A stretch of DNA of 64,000 nt from Ahaetulla prasina (GCF_028640845.1 NC_080540.1:134816420-134880419); one strand, 5' to 3'. Shown: positions 1 to 15,711, numbered from the stretch's first letter. Program-made: numbers and translations. The notes: generated by a model not told the origin, from the letters alone.

Positions 1-3817
<3,817 letters not shown>

Positions 3818-4303
3818 TCCTGGGAGAAGGTGGGAAAGGAAATGAGGCAGTGCCAGGTCTGTGAAATAATTCTTGCTCTGCAATATGGCTTTCCTTCATC
3901 TTTCTTATAGGAAATAAATGCTGATGCTCACAACCTGCTCTGGGGTAAATACAGCACACACACACATAGACTGTGGGGTTACAGGGCCAGGTGCCTAGTG
4001 TAAAAGAATCCCTGTGAATGAGAAAGGCTAAGGAGTAACACAAATGGAAACTTCTGTTAAAAAGACATTCGGATTCCAATTCTGATTATTGTTTTCATGA
4101 ACATTGTCAGGGAACATAGAATTGAACTCCTAATGTGCAAATTGAGATAAGGCGTGCAAGCCAGGATTTGTTGCCTCTCCAAGAATTATGACAAACCTGG
4201 CTAGTTTGCCCTGATTGTTTAATGCATTCCTTATTTCTCCTTTTCTTCAAAGTATGGCTTCATTTCTACCTTCTGATTAATTCGGGATCTCTCTCAAAAT
4301 AAA
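3818..4303 (+). terminator. TMEM235: TMEM235 3' UTR with candidate polyadenylation signals
   Basis: AATAAA hexamers occur at 3913-3918, about 96 nt after the stop, and at 4298-4303. The proximal one would give a very short 3' UTR; the second is flanked by T/GT-rich sequence. Which is used cannot be decided from sequence. No other ORF or repeat is apparent here. Confidence 0.5.
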
Positions 4304-5957
4304 CAAGCAAATCTAACATCTGGCTGTTAGTTTCTTATTCTCTCCCTGAAACAAAAAGAAAATGTAGCTTCTGTGTGTCACAGGTATAAAGTAGTTATCG
4401 GTGCTGTGAAAATTGGATTCTCCAGACCTCATCTAGCAGATATAATTAAATAGTTTGTAGTAGCCCAAGGAAGTAACTCTCTGGTACATCTCCCATCCTG
4501 CCCTGAAAGTGCAACAAGGTATAAAAAAGAAAAATGTATAACAGTGTCTCTTTCCATGCAGGAATGATTCTCAGTTAAAACTGATCTTGATGCAAGGTGT
4601 TTTGGAGAACATTGGAGCTCTTGGCCTTCAGACCTGCACCTACAAACCAGCTGTTTTTCTCATCCTGCTGAGATCGGACTGGCTACTTGCAGTCTGCTAC
4701 TTTCCTATTGTTTTCAACTTAAAAGGTTTTAGTGCAAGGATATGTAAAAGATGGAACACGCTTTGGAACAATTTTTACCTTAGCCTTTGGTGTCTTCTGG
4801 GAGCAGAGGATGGGAAGCAGGATTCCCTAAACACACCATGTCTTAAAAAACAGAATCTGTTTCCGTTTTATAGCTGTGGAGTAGTCAAGGAAAGTTTTAA
4901 TGGAAAGGAATGAAATACCCATGCTGGAATTTTATTCTGCTAAGTGCTTCTCTGTTTAAGGGTAAGTCTAATTTGCATTAGCCAAACTGAGTATATTTTG
5001 ATGTAGTCTAGATTGGTGTGCCAAGCATCAACTTAACTTCTGGTGTGCGGATTGACTTGTCCTCCAAAATATGTAATCTAATCTCTGCTTCTTTGATGTT
5101 TCCTGAAGATTTATAGTGCCAGATAGCACTTAGGTAGAGTTCACCCTATGGGGTGAGCTGGATGTTAATAATTTCGTCCATGACTGCAGCACCTTCCTCA
5201 TGCATAGCTTCATGAGCTCACATAACATGCAGGAGTTAATTAACCCAGGGTAATACTGGTTTCTACTATTACTGGACTGATAGAATAGAACAGAGAATTA
5301 CAGGTGCAGACCACTTCAGAAGAATTCTGAGATCAGAAAGCTGGGATGAGCCATCATCCAAAGCACATTAATTTTCAATCATGTAAAAACTGTGCCTCTT
5401 CGGAGGAGGGAACTGAGTAATTGCTGCAGAAGGCTCTAACTTGCATAAACAGATTTGAAAAAAACATCCCAGTCCCTGCACCACCAGGAGAAAATTTAGC
5501 TCAAATAGTTAACTACACAACTCTTCTGCTCTTTCTCCTTCTCACAGAAATGGTACATTGAGCAAACCTATTGAGCACTTTTCATTGTTTTATCCATACA
5601 GTTTAATCCAACAAATGGAGCTGCTGTCAGAACCTGCCTTTCTCCCCCAAGCCACTGGGCTACGCTTCAGTGATGGATTTGCTTGCCTCTAGCCCGAGGA
5701 CTCCTGGCAGGGGATAGCCACCTCTTGTTAAACAAAAGGGGAAAGATATGAAGGTTACATGCGAAGGCACTGGAGAATGTGAAAGCCAATCCCTTCTGGA
5801 TCCAGGCCTCGTTTAGAACCCTGAGAAACAACCATCTCTTGGTTCTTGCAGATTGCTCTGTCCAAGCGTCCAATTTAGCTGCATATCCAAGTAATAATCA
5901 CAGAGTTTACATTTTTATTAGGTACTGGAGACATCAAGGGAGTATGAGAAGATTTGG
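4304..5957. other. Intergenic, no feature recognised
   Basis: AT-rich sequence with only short chance ORFs on both strands. The longest (4587-4913, 108 codons) has no recognisable domain, Kozak context or splice structure. No clear repeat family was seen. Confidence 0.5.
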
Positions 5958-5965
5958 GCAAGAAG

Positions 5966-6269
5966 CAGGGGTGAAATCCAGTAGGTTCTGACAGGTTCTG
6001 GAGAACTGGTAGCAGAAATTTTCAGCAGTTTGGAGAACCGGCAAATACCACCTCTGGCTGGCCCCAGAGTGGGGTGGGAATGGAGATTTTGCAATACCCT
6101 TCCCCCAGGAGTGGGGAGGGAATGGGGATTTTGCAATATCCTTCCCCCAGGAGTGGGGTGGGAATGGAGATTTTGCAGTATCCTTCCCCTGCCATGCCCA
6201 CCAAGCCACACCATGCCCACCAAGCCATACCCATAGAACCAGTAGTAAAAAAATTGGATTTCACCACTG
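5966..6269. mobile_element. hAT-type MITE with three internal 42-bp tandem units
   Basis: Ends CAGGGGTGAAATCC and GATTTCACCACTG are flanked by the 8-bp TSD GCAAGAAG (5958-5965 and 6270-6277). A 42-bp unit is repeated at 6071-6112, 6113-6154 and 6155-6192 (last incomplete). The sibling in TMEM235 intron 3 has two units, so the array varies between copies. Confidence 0.85.
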
Positions 6270-7037
6270 GCAAGAAGTTACTATTGTCTTTTCACTACAA
6301 GATTATTATTTTGGAAGCAGTGAGGTAGAAATGCAAGATGGTGTTGTAGGTCATATTGTTGCTAGTTAAAATAACCCAAGATACACATTTATCTAGAGAA
6401 CAAGATGATTCTTCAGAAAAACTAGTTGGGCTGAGGAAGGTAGGCTGGTTCTTAAGATTTATCTCTTGGAGTTACTGAATGAATTAACATCTCTGTTGAT
6501 TCCCGCTCCCGCTCCCCCCTACCCCATCGGAACAATCTGCCTTTTCAAGGCAGAGGGACTCAAGATGAAGATGGTACTTGTTTCTGTGCATCTGCTGGAC
6601 TTAGTATTCCAATTCATCATGACTCATGATCTCAGCAGAGGAATCTGAAAGGACCCCAACTTCCTACTCCAGGATGAAGTGGGTAGATGAAATTAGGTAG
6701 ATCCATTATACCATTTCTGTTTAATTATCTCTTAGCACAAGAATTTTAAGGTAATTGCTCTTCTAATTATAGCGTTGTGGGCAAGTACTCTGTACACCTC
6801 TACATTCTGAAATACCTTGTGCAGAAAAAAAAATCTGAAGTGCTGCACAGCCTGGTTTATTAATATGGAGATGGGAGGTTGTTGCAGGCCAAACTGGAAA
6901 GTTGAAAAGAAAAACAAAACAGCAACAACAAAAACGAAACCAGTGATAAATCATTTTTATAACATGGTCAAAAAGCAGCACGGAGCATGTCCACGTCATC
7001 ACCAAGAATTAAGCTTGACTTGAGGGAGGCCCCTGAT

Positions 7038-7680
7038 CAGTGGTGGGTTGCCCCTGGTTTGGACCGGTTCTATAGAACTGGTAGTAATTTTATTTATTTA
7101 TTTATTTATTTATTTATTAATCATACTTTTATACCGCACCATCTCCCGTAGGACTCAGGGCGGTTCACAGGCATATTAAAAAACAATATAATAAATAAGC
7201 ATTAAAAACCCAATTAAAACTAAATATTATCATAGCCAAATCACTAAAAACAGTAAAAACCCATTAAAAAACCCTTAAAATTTAATTAAAACATTTTATT
7301 CTTAGGTTAGTCCAGCGCGTTGAAATAATAAAGTCTTCAGTTCACGTCTGAAGGTCCGGAGGTCGGGGAGTTGTCGTAATCCCGGAGGAAGCTCGTTCCA
7401 CAGGGCTGGTGCCGCCACAGAGAAGGCCCTCCCCCTGGGGGTCGCCAACCTACATTCTTTGGTCGACGGCACCCTGAGGAGGCCCACTCTGTGGGAGCGC
7501 ACGGCTCGTTGGGAGGCAATCGGTGGCAAAAGGCGGTCTCGAAGGTATCCCGGTCCTAAGCCATGGAGCGCTTTAAAAATGTAAAACTGGTGGGAGGCTC
7601 TGCCCACTGACCCAAATGTCATCAAAACTTCTGTGCAAGCGCAGAAGAGTGCCTGTGCACGCGTGCATCCTGCATCACAA
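7038..7680. mobile_element. hAT-type MITE interrupted by a LINE 3' end
   Basis: The 5' end CAGTGGTGGG with the family motif for GAACCGG-like sequence lies at 7038-7085. The family's downstream part (ACTGGTGGGAGGCTCTGCCC) resumes at about 7583 after the LINE fragment. The far terminus is not clearly recognisable, so the right boundary is approximate. Confidence 0.5.
7086..7585 (-). mobile_element. CR1/L2-group LINE, 3' end with C-terminal RT-ORF remnant
   Basis: Reading on the minus strand, 7585 to about 7305 encodes the C-terminal tail of a CR1/L2-type polyprotein (FSVAAPALWNELPPGLR, then LRTFRRELKTLLF). A 3' UTR of about 180 bp follows and ends in an (AAAT)n tail at 7086-7122. The insertion is 5'-truncated, as usual for target-primed LINEs. 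The 3' UTR segment ending in GGTATAAAAG resembles the tail of the tRNA-derived SINEs at 32325 and 41592. Confidence 0.8.
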
Positions 7681-8635
7681 GAAACCCTACCTTTGGGAAT
7701 ACTACTTTGGATTCGATGCAGGGGACATAGAGGAGAGAAAAGAGGATAACAAATAGAAGTATCTAGTTTATCTATGAGGTTGCCAATCCTTTCAGGTCTC
7801 AGCTGTTTTTACACAATTACAGGGGATGGTCTGATGCACCTCCAAATTATTAAAATTGTAGACCTAGGACGTTTGTCACATTTCATTAATGTATGGCTCA
7901 CAGGAGAAGAAAATGAGGATTGTATTAATGGCCACTAGAGGGAAACCAATGACCAGGTTTCTCTGCCTTTTTGTAGGCATTTCATTCAAGTGTGTGCAAA
8001 CTTTGCAAAGTAGCTCTCTAAATCTTGCAGAATTGTTAACGTCACAAAAACTTGGTAACCCTTAGCAACATTTATTGTAACTCACTAAAATTGCCTTCTG
8101 ATATAGCTGAAGTTTATTCATTTATTCCAGATGCAATTTGGGGACAGCATTTCAGACAATTGCAGTGCTAAGACCCTCAAAACAGGTGTTCAGATTTTCT
8201 TGATTTTTCTAGTCTCTTTTTTGAAACCTCTTCAACTATGTTGAAACAGAAATGGTTATTAATTTCTTTCAGGAGTCCTACTTGCTATAGGGACAGAGAT
8301 AACTTTCTCATGTTAGTTATAAATAGGTTCCTAATTTTAATATCAAACTCATGTAGATTGAAATATACCTTCAATTATCTCCTAGTGTTGTACACTTTAG
8401 CATGAACAGAAAGAATGAAAGAGGAAAGTTCAGATGCATTTTTAGTATTCTGTATCAAACATCTCCTTCTATTAATCAGGATTTACTGGCCCAATCCAAT
8501 TTGGCTCAAATCTGTGCACTGTTGGGTTTCTTCTGACAACATTTATGTCTACTTGTTGCCCATAACAGTGACACTTGAAGATGGCTAAGAGAACAACTGT
8601 GAAGTGACCAATTCTGCAGGGAGAGGGGGATTTTA
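7681..8635. other. Intergenic, no feature recognised
   Basis: No gene, RNA or confident repeat seen; AT-rich background. Confidence 0.45.
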
Positions 8636-9010
8636 TAGGTACCCCTCAATTTACAACCATGTGTTTAGTGACCATTTGAAATTACGCTAGCACTGAAAAA
8701 AGTGACTTATGACCTTTTTTCACACTTACAATCACTGCAGCATCCGCATGGTCATATGATCTAAATTCAGATGCTTGGCAACTCACTCATATTTATGACA
8801 GTCAGAGTGTTCCAAGGTCACGTTTGCGACCTTCTGACAAGCAAAGTCAATGGGGAAGCCAGATTCGTTTAACAACTGTGTTCCTAACTTAACCGCTAGT
8901 GATTCACTTAACTGAAACATGGCAAAATGGGGCAAAACTCACTTAACAAACATCTCACTTAGCAACAGAAATTTTGGGCTCAGTTGTGGTCATAAGTCAA
9001 GGGTTACCTA
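8636..9010. mobile_element. MITE, 'AGGTAGTCC' family, copy 1
   Basis: About 375 bp starting AGGTACCCCTCAATTTAC and ending GTCAAGGGTTACCT, which are degenerate terminal inverted repeats. The internal landmarks GTGACTTATGAC, GCATGGTCATATGATC, GACAAGCAAAGTCAATGGGG and TTAGCAACAGAAATTTTGGG recur in all copies in this window. No coding capacity. The superfamily is not certain from sequence alone. Confidence 0.75.
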
Positions 9011-9237
9011 TATAGGAAAATACAAAAACAAGATTTCAGAGACAAATATTTTAATAAACACTAGTTTTATATTTGAATAAAGATTAAAGTTCTATCTATT
9101 TTTTGAAGTGTTGCTGGTGGATTATATTTTATCCCTTTAAATAAGATGCAGTCATAAAGTGTGTAGTTTATTGCTGTTTGATCTTTTCTGGAGACAGCCA
9201 CTAATAGAATTAGTCTTCTATAATTATAGGGAGTAAA

Positions 9238-10355
9238 ACAGGAAGCAGCAGGTGAAGCTAAGCAAGATCACATCAAATACCTGTACAATTAGCACAGGGG
9301 CCCCCCAAGGCTGTGTGCTCTCCCCACTTCTCTTCTCTCTGTATACCAATGACTGCATCTCCAATGATCCATTTGTTAAGCTACTGAAGTTCGCAGATGA
9401 CACAACAGTGATTGGTCTCATTCGAGACAATGACGAATCCGCATATAGACGAGAGGTCGAACGACTAGCCTTGTGGTGCAACCAAAACAATCTGGAACTG
9501 AACACACTCAAAACCGTAGAAATGGTGGTAGACTTTAGGAAAAACCCTTCCATACTTCCACCTCTCACAATACTTGACAACACAGTATCAACAGTAGAAA
9601 CCTTCAAATTTCTGGGTTCTATCATATCGCAAGATCTCAAATGGACAGCTAACATCAAAAACATCATTAAAAAAGGACAACAAAGAATGTTCTTTCTCCG
9701 CCAACTCAGTAAGCTCAAACTGCCCAAGGAGCTGCTGATCCAATTCTACAGAGGAATTATTGAGTCTGTCATTTGCACCTCTATAACTGTCTGGTTCGGT
9801 TCTGCAACCCAACAAGAAAAACACAGACTTCAGAGGATAATTAGAACTGCAGAAAAAATAATTGCTACCAACTTGCCTTCCATTGAGGACCTGTATACTG
9901 CACGAATCAAGAAGAGGGCCGTGAAAATATTTGCAGATCCCTCGCATCCTGGACATAAACTGTTTCAACTCCTACCCTCAAAAGCGCTATAGAGCACTGC
10001 ACACCAGAACAACTAGACACAAGAACAGTTTTTCCCGAAGGCCATCACTCTGCTAAACAAATAATTCCCTCAACACTGTCAGACTATTTACTGAATCTGC
10101 ACTACTATTAATCGTTTCATAGTTCCCATCACCGATCTCTTTCCACTTATGACTGTATGACTATAACTTGTTGCTGGCAATCCTTATGATTTATATTGAT
10201 ATATTGATCATCAATTGTGTTGTAAATGTTGTACCTTGATGAACGTATCTTTTTCTTTTATGTACACTGAGAGCATATGCACCAAGACAAATTCCTTGTG
10301 TGTCCAATCACACTTGGCCAATAAAATTCTATTCTATTCTATTCTATTCTATTCT
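9238..10355 (+). mobile_element. CR1/L3-like LINE fragment (RT domain), duplicated unit 1
   Basis: The 246-codon frame at 9252-9992 is the C-terminal half of a non-LTR reverse transcriptase. It shows the GAPQGCVLSPLL motif, catalytic FADD (in KFADDTTVIG) and FKFLGSIIS, followed by the thumb and C-terminal region. The frame is lost near 9990 through a 2-nt deletion relative to unit 2. A 3' UTR follows, ending CACTTGGCCAATAAA and then (ATTCT)6 at 10326-10355. The 5' end is truncated within the palm domain. The (ATTCT)n tail fits the 'Snake1' CR1/L3 LINEs of snakes. Confidence 0.8.
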
Positions 10356-11956
10356 AAAAGTGTTCTACTATCAATAATAGCACAAGCATCAACATGTATA
10401 TTCTTCCTTTTTTAAAATGTTAATGGTGGCTCTTCTATCCCATATTCTTCCAGCTGCAATGTGATCCATGGGCACATACCAATTCTCTGGTGCTCAGTGG
10501 TTTTACCTGTACCCTTTGCCATAGAGACGAGCAGAAGCAGTGCATATCAAACTGTAACCAAGTTCAGAATACGGTTGCAACATGAATCCTGCTATGGAGT
10601 GCCTCCTCTGCTTGCATAGGGTCAGCACCCATCTCTGCCTGAGACATAGTGTAACTCCAATGATCCATTTGTTAAGCTACTGAAGTTCGCAGATGACACA
10701 ACAGTGATTGGTCTCATTCGAGACAATGACGAATCCGCATATAGACGAGAGGTCGAACGACTAGCCTTGTGGTGCAACCAAAACAATCTGGAACTGAACA
10801 CACTCAAAACCGTAGAAATGGTGGTAGACTTTAGGAAAAACCCTTCCATACTTCCACCTCTCACAATACTTGACAACACAGTATCAACAGTAGAAACCTT
10901 CAAATTTCTGGGTTCTATCATATCGCAAGATCTCAAATGGACAGCTAACATCAAAAACATCATTAAAATAGGACAACAAAGAATGTTCTTTCTGCGCCAA
11001 CTCAGTAAGCTCAAACTGCCCAAGGAGCTGCTGATCCAATTCTACAGAGGAATTATTGAGTCTGTCATTTGCACCTCTATAACTGTCTGGTTCGGTTCTG
11101 CAACCCAACAAGAAAAACACAGACTTCAGAGGATAATTAGAACTGCAGAAAAAATAATTGCTACCAACTTGCCTTCCATTGAGGACCTGTATACTGCACG
11201 AATCAAGAAGAGGGCCGTGAAAATATTTGCAGATCCCTCGCATCCTGGACATAAACTGTTTCAACTCCTACCCTCAAAACGACGCTATAGAGCACTGCAC
11301 ACCAGAACAACTAGACACAAGAACAGTTTTTTCCCGAAGGCCATCACTCTGCTAAACAAATAATTCCCTCAACACTGTCAGACTATTTACTGAATCTGCA
11401 CTACTATTAATCGTTTCATAGTTCCCATCACCGATCTCTTTCCACTTATGACTGTATGACTATAACTTGTTGCTGGCAATCCTTATGATTTATATTGATA
11501 TATTGATCATCAATTGTGTTGTAAATGTTGTACCTTGATGAACGTATCTTTTCTTTTATGTACACTGAGAGCATATGCACCAAGACAAATTCCTTGTGTG
11601 TCCAATCACACTTGGCCAATAAAATTCTATTCTATTCTATTCTATTCTATTCTAAAAGTGTTCTACTATCAATAATAGCACAAGCATCAACATGTATATT
11701 CTTCCTTTTTTAAAATGTTAATGGTGGCTCTTCTATCCCATATTCTTCCAGCTGCAATGTGATCCATGGGCACATACCAATTCTCTGGTGCTCAGTGGTT
11801 TTACCTGTACCCTTTGCCATAGAGACGAGCAGAAGCAGTGCATATCAAACTGTAACCAAGTTCAGAATACGGTTGCAACATGAATCCTGCTATGGAGTGC
11901 CTCCTCTGCTTGCATAGGGTCAGCACCCATCTCTGCCTGAGACATAGTGTAACTCC
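9359..11956 (+). repeat. Recent direct tandem duplication, about 1.3-kb unit
   Basis: Unit 1 (9359-10658) and unit 2 (10659-11956) are almost identical and contain most of a LINE fragment plus about 300 bp of non-LINE flank. The start, junction and end all carry CTCC (9359-9362, 10655-10658, 11953-11956), a 4-bp microhomology. Only a handful of differences are visible: two substitutions, a 2-nt indel and two homopolymer indels. Confidence 0.9.
10659..11654 (+). mobile_element. CR1/L3-like LINE fragment, duplicated unit 2
   Basis: Second copy of the LINE piece. The 219-codon frame at 10704-11363 reads through the natural C terminus (AITLLNK, stop), because the 2-nt deletion of unit 1 is absent. 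It lacks the GAPQG motif because the duplication starts downstream of it. It ends in (ATTCT)6 at 11625-11654. Too truncated to encode an active enzyme. Confidence 0.82.
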
Positions 11957-12490
11957 TGTCTGGGTCAGGCAGATTCATGTAGTAGAACTGCCACACAGCA
12001 ATTGGTCTCTGTGGTGCAATAACCATGAGCATTAGGCTGTGTATCTGAGACAAGGGAAGATATATTCAGTCTCCTGGATTAATGATACTTTCTTGGCCAG
12101 GGACAAATCAGCTGTAATTTTTGATACAATGTTCAAAAAGCAAGACTGTCTAGCAGGCACTAAGAGGTTGGCTCTTTATCTGGGTCTGACTGAACAGACT
12201 TCCGAATTCTGCCCCAATTCCTGCTCTGAAAGGTACTAACCACCCAGCGACAAGTCCCAAGTTCCCAGACTGGGTCCAACCCTGAGCCCCTCCTTGGCTC
12301 CACCAGTGACCCATCGCATTCAGGACAATCCACCTATCAGTTGCTTGTAGTGTCAGCTTTCCATCTTTGTGTTGGCAGAGGTCAGCGTGCTGAGTGCCAA
12401 AGAGGAGGAGTGAGAGCTGGGAGGCTCCTTGCACAGAACTCCCATCTATTTCTTTACCTGTCTACCATCTCTCCTACTAGCCTGGTCAGT
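11957..12490. other. Intergenic, no feature recognised
   Basis: No repeat or gene recognised; short ORFs on both strands look random. Confidence 0.45.
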
Positions 12491-12673
12491 CTAGCCCGGG
12501 GGTCTTCAACCTTGGCAACTTTAAGCCTGGCTGACTTCAAGTCCCAGAATTATCCAGCCAGTAATATTATATTACTGTTTTATATTATTATATATATATA
12601 TATTTACTATATTATTATATTACTTGAAGTCCGCCAGGCTTAAAGTTGCCAAGGTTGAAGACCCCCGGGCTAG
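12491..12673. mobile_element. Palindromic foldback MITE, hAT-like
   Basis: Two 52-bp arms (12491-12542 and 12622-12673) are inverted copies differing at one position, around an AT-rich centre with (TA)n. Ends of the form CGGGGGTCTTCAACC/GGTTGAAGACCCCCG and a near-perfect 8-bp repeat (GTCTAGCC/GGCTAGCC) outside them resemble hAT insertions. The RNA or single strand would form a long hairpin. Confidence 0.7.
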
Positions 12674-12879
12674 CCTCCCCCCACACCCCAGCCTTGTCCC
12701 ACTTGGAAAGAGCCCAAATGGCTCATTTCTTTCCCTAGCAGAACATACTGCACGGCTTCACCAGTCATCCGGCTACAGTACAGTTAGTATTCCAAATACT
12801 GGCAGGGCAGTTGCGGAAGGGGATGTATTTATACATTCGGCTTTTAGGGTTTTGCCTATGGAAGGCCATTTGTGTGGGT

Positions 12880-13500
12880 GGGGTGGGGGGCAGGTCCGGT
12901 TCTTGGCATGGAGAAATATACACACACACACACCCCGCGCCGGCCTCGTTCTCAGGTTTTCAGCCAAGTCTAGAACGGGGTGCGGGGCACGGGGTGGGGA
13001 GTAAGTCGGCGGCTATTGGTTAAATCTTATTCCCCCCTTTCTGCGGTGGATCCTTTTGGACTCAGTAGGCCGGCGACGTAGAGCCGGGAGTGTGTGAGAG
13101 AGAGCCTGTTCATGGGAAAGGACCCGAGAAGGAAACGCTTCGCTTTCTGCTGCTGTTCGCGGGGGCTCCCGATGCTTCGCGCGCTCTTTAGCCCGGCCTG
13201 AGGCGCGAACTGTAGTCGGTCTTCCCTACCGCGAGGCCCTGAGGGAGCTGGATGGCGGTGAAGGGCGGGCAGTTCGACCCACATGAGCTGCCTCTCCCTT
13301 GTTTCCTCTTCCCGTGGTGGGGTTTCTCGGCTTTAACTGTTCTCCGCTGGGCCACCCAAAGAGTAAACTACGGGGGAGGACTGGGTGGAATCTCCCCAGT
13401 GAGAAGGGAGGTGAGTTGTCGGGAGCAGCCGCAGCCCAAATCTTCCTTTGTGCTCTGGGCAGAGAGAGAAAGAAAAGGCTTCTGTCTTTCTTGCGCCATC
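12880..13500 (+). promoter_or_regulatory. CpG island, candidate orphan promoter and first exon
   Basis: A strongly CpG-rich block surrounded by AT-rich DNA. It has an inverted CCAAT box (CTATTGGTT, about 13013-13021), several GC-rich motifs and a strong splice donor GGGAG|GTGAGT at 13410/13411. An ATG at 13252 opens a frame that reads to that donor (53 codons), but I do not recognise the peptide. A short upstream frame starts at 13113. A noncoding first exon or lncRNA promoter is equally possible. No downstream exon was recognised in the window. Confidence 0.45.
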
Positions 13501-13829
13501 ATGGATCACACCAGGGAAGTGACTACAGTGATGCTTTCTTGGCATTGTGTGGCGGAGAAAACTGGAAAATTGGGCACAGTCAAGAGCTTGTCTCCAAGTG
13601 TGAGGAAAAAGTAGACTGCTCTTTCCAGTGCCTCTCTACTAATCCCCTATTGTACAATGCCCCTCCCCTCCCCACCCCATTAGTTCAAGGTGTGCAAGTG
13701 AAACGATAAAGCAGCCTTTCCCTGCGGGAACAGCCACTTCTGCTCACTTGCTTTCTCAGGGCCTTTCAAGTTACAGTGCTAGTCAGCCATCCTTTAGAGG
13801 GCAGAAAGAGAAAGCAATTTATCTTAAAT

Positions 13830-14950
13830 CAATTTAAGTGCCACCTAACTCCAAACGATTCTGGATGGCTCACAGTACAAAAGAATAAAATACACTGCAA
13901 TTCAAAAACAAGCTATCAAAAAGATAACAAAGCAAATTAAAGCACATTTCCCAGCAGATGGAAAATCTGGCTGACAAACTCACAAGTGGTTCCAAGTTCC
14001 AACCATAGTAACCTCAAGATCTGGGGCAAAAGCCAGATCTTCAGGACTCTCTGGAATGCTCTGTATGCAGGAGCCACCTAGATCTGGTAGGGAGGATTCA
14101 TTCTAGAGGGCAGGTCCTGTGATGGAGAAGGTGTTGCTTTTGGATTGAAGGGACCTAAAACATGTCAGCCCTTCTAGCTTGTACGGGCTGAACAAAGACT
14201 ATGGAAGGTAAGATGGTTCCTTAAATAATCACAGTATGTAGGGCTTTATACAGTATATCATCACCAGCACTTTGGATTGCACTCAAAAGCAAACTGGTAA
14301 TCAATGCAACTCATAGAGCAGGGTCTCATGAGCATACTGAGGTTTGCCGATCATTGCCTACAATGCTACATTTTGAATCATTTGAAATTTCTGAGGTGTC
14401 CTCAAGAGCAGTGCGATATAGAGCATGTTGTCGTAATTGAACCAGGTCATGGATGATTGAAGGGTCTCCTGGTCCTGGAAAACCAGAATTGATGAACCAG
14501 ATGGAGCTTCTTGGTCACATGTACTCTCTGCTGTACTATCGAGCAGGAGCTATGAGTCTAAAAAGACTTTATTCAATGATTGGAGAAGTGCAACCTCACA
14601 AAGTCAAAATTGCAATCTCCCTGGATTTAGGTGGTCCTAACAATTGTAGCCATTCAGTCTTGAAGGATGGAGCTAAAGATGTTTTCCCCCTCCCCCCTAT
14701 CTGATTGCATAGCATTCAGAAACAGGGACAGGACTTTGATAGCCTCACTTGGCCCATCTCTACAATAAAGATTCATTTGGTATCATCAGCATACTTATGA
14801 TATCAAGTCCTAAACTAATAGATGACCTCAATTAATAGTTTCATGTAGATGATAAACACGAGTCGAGAAAGCATGGAGCCCTAAGGCAGCTCATAAAGGA
14901 GGGGTCTAGGGAATGACCTTCCCCCCTCCCCTGCCCCGACCAACATCAAG
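13830..14950. repeat. Degenerate dispersed repeat, LINE-associated type
   Basis: Segments such as GGATTGCACTCAAAAGCAAA, CTCATAGAGCAGGGTCTCAT and AGCCCTAAGGCAGCTCATAA resemble an interspersed repeat common in squamate genomes. It is diverged and its strand and family are not certain. The 83-codon frame at 14453-14704 lies inside it and looks incidental. Confidence 0.35.
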
Positions 14951-15145
14951 TAGTGGCTCAATGGTTAGTATTGCAGCAAACTCTGTCCATAGTCTGTAGT
15001 TTAATCTTGACATACTTGAGAGCCTTCTATCCTTCTGAAGTCAGTAAAATGAGAACCCAGATTGTTGGGGGCAATGCACTTATACTTTAACTGTTCATAA
15101 AGTGCTATAAAGCACTATGAAGCAGTATATAAGTCTAAGTGCTAT
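14950..15145 (+). repeat. tRNA-derived SINE (CCTCTGGTGGCTCAG family), diverged copy
   Basis: The degraded head AGTGGCTCAATGG is followed by the core landmark GTAAAATGAGAACCCAGATTG and TTGGGGGCAAT. The tail is CACTATGAAGCAGTATATAA, then GTCTAAGTGCTATTGCTAT. Related copies lie at 32325, 41592 and 47292. Confidence 0.6.
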
Positions 15146-15299
15146 TGCTATCAACAAAAGTTGATAGTTCTGAAAAGAGAAATACAGAAGAACAGTGCCA
15201 CCAGTTCCCAACTCCCAAAACTTATCTAGAAGTATACCATAGACAAGAATATCCAAAGCCTCTAAGAGATCAAGAAGCACAAGGATGAATGCAACATAG

Positions 15300-15711
15300 C
15301 TCATATAATCATCTGCTACAATGTCCTACCTGTCAATTACTACTTCAGCTTCAACCACAACAATACACGAGCATACAACAGATACAAACTTAAGGTAAAC
15401 CGCACCAAACTCGATTGCAGAAAATATGACTTTAGAAATAGAATGGTCAATGACGAATGCACTAGCTGACTCTGTGGTTTCATCCCAAAACCCCCCAAAT
15501 TTTAACCTTAGACTGGTTATTGTTGACTTCACCCCATTCCTAAGAGATCTATAAGGGGCGTGCATAAGAGCACCAGCGTGCCTACCGTCCCTGTCCTAAC
15601 GTTCCCTTGAATTGTATTCATTTTATGTATTCAATTCATGCTTCTACTTATATATATTATCTAATACATATTCGACAGATAAATTAATCAATCAATCAAT
15701 CAATCAATAAA
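15300..15711 (+). mobile_element. CR1/Jockey-like LINE 3' end with (AATC)n tail
   Basis: The + strand retains the C-terminal coding tail homologous to the better copy at 37090-37656 (shared DCRKYDF and LTPFLRG-type ends, here broken by frameshifts). The shared 3' UTR start AAGGGGCGTGCATAAGAGCA follows, then an (AATC)n tail at about 15684-15711. Strongly 5'-truncated. Confidence 0.7.

Noticed and set aside
6071..6192. Regular 42-bp direct repeats resembling a short CRISPR array
   Set aside because: They are contiguous tandem units inside a hAT MITE with a TSD, with no spacers, in a vertebrate genome.
13252..13614. 120-codon frame in the CpG island as a definite coding exon
   Set aside because: It reads through a strong splice donor at 13410 and the peptide is unrecognised, so it is reported only as a candidate promoter/first exon.
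14453..14704. 83-codon frame MIEGSPGPGKPELM... as a possible gene
   Set aside because: Lies inside a degenerate dispersed repeat and resembles no known protein.
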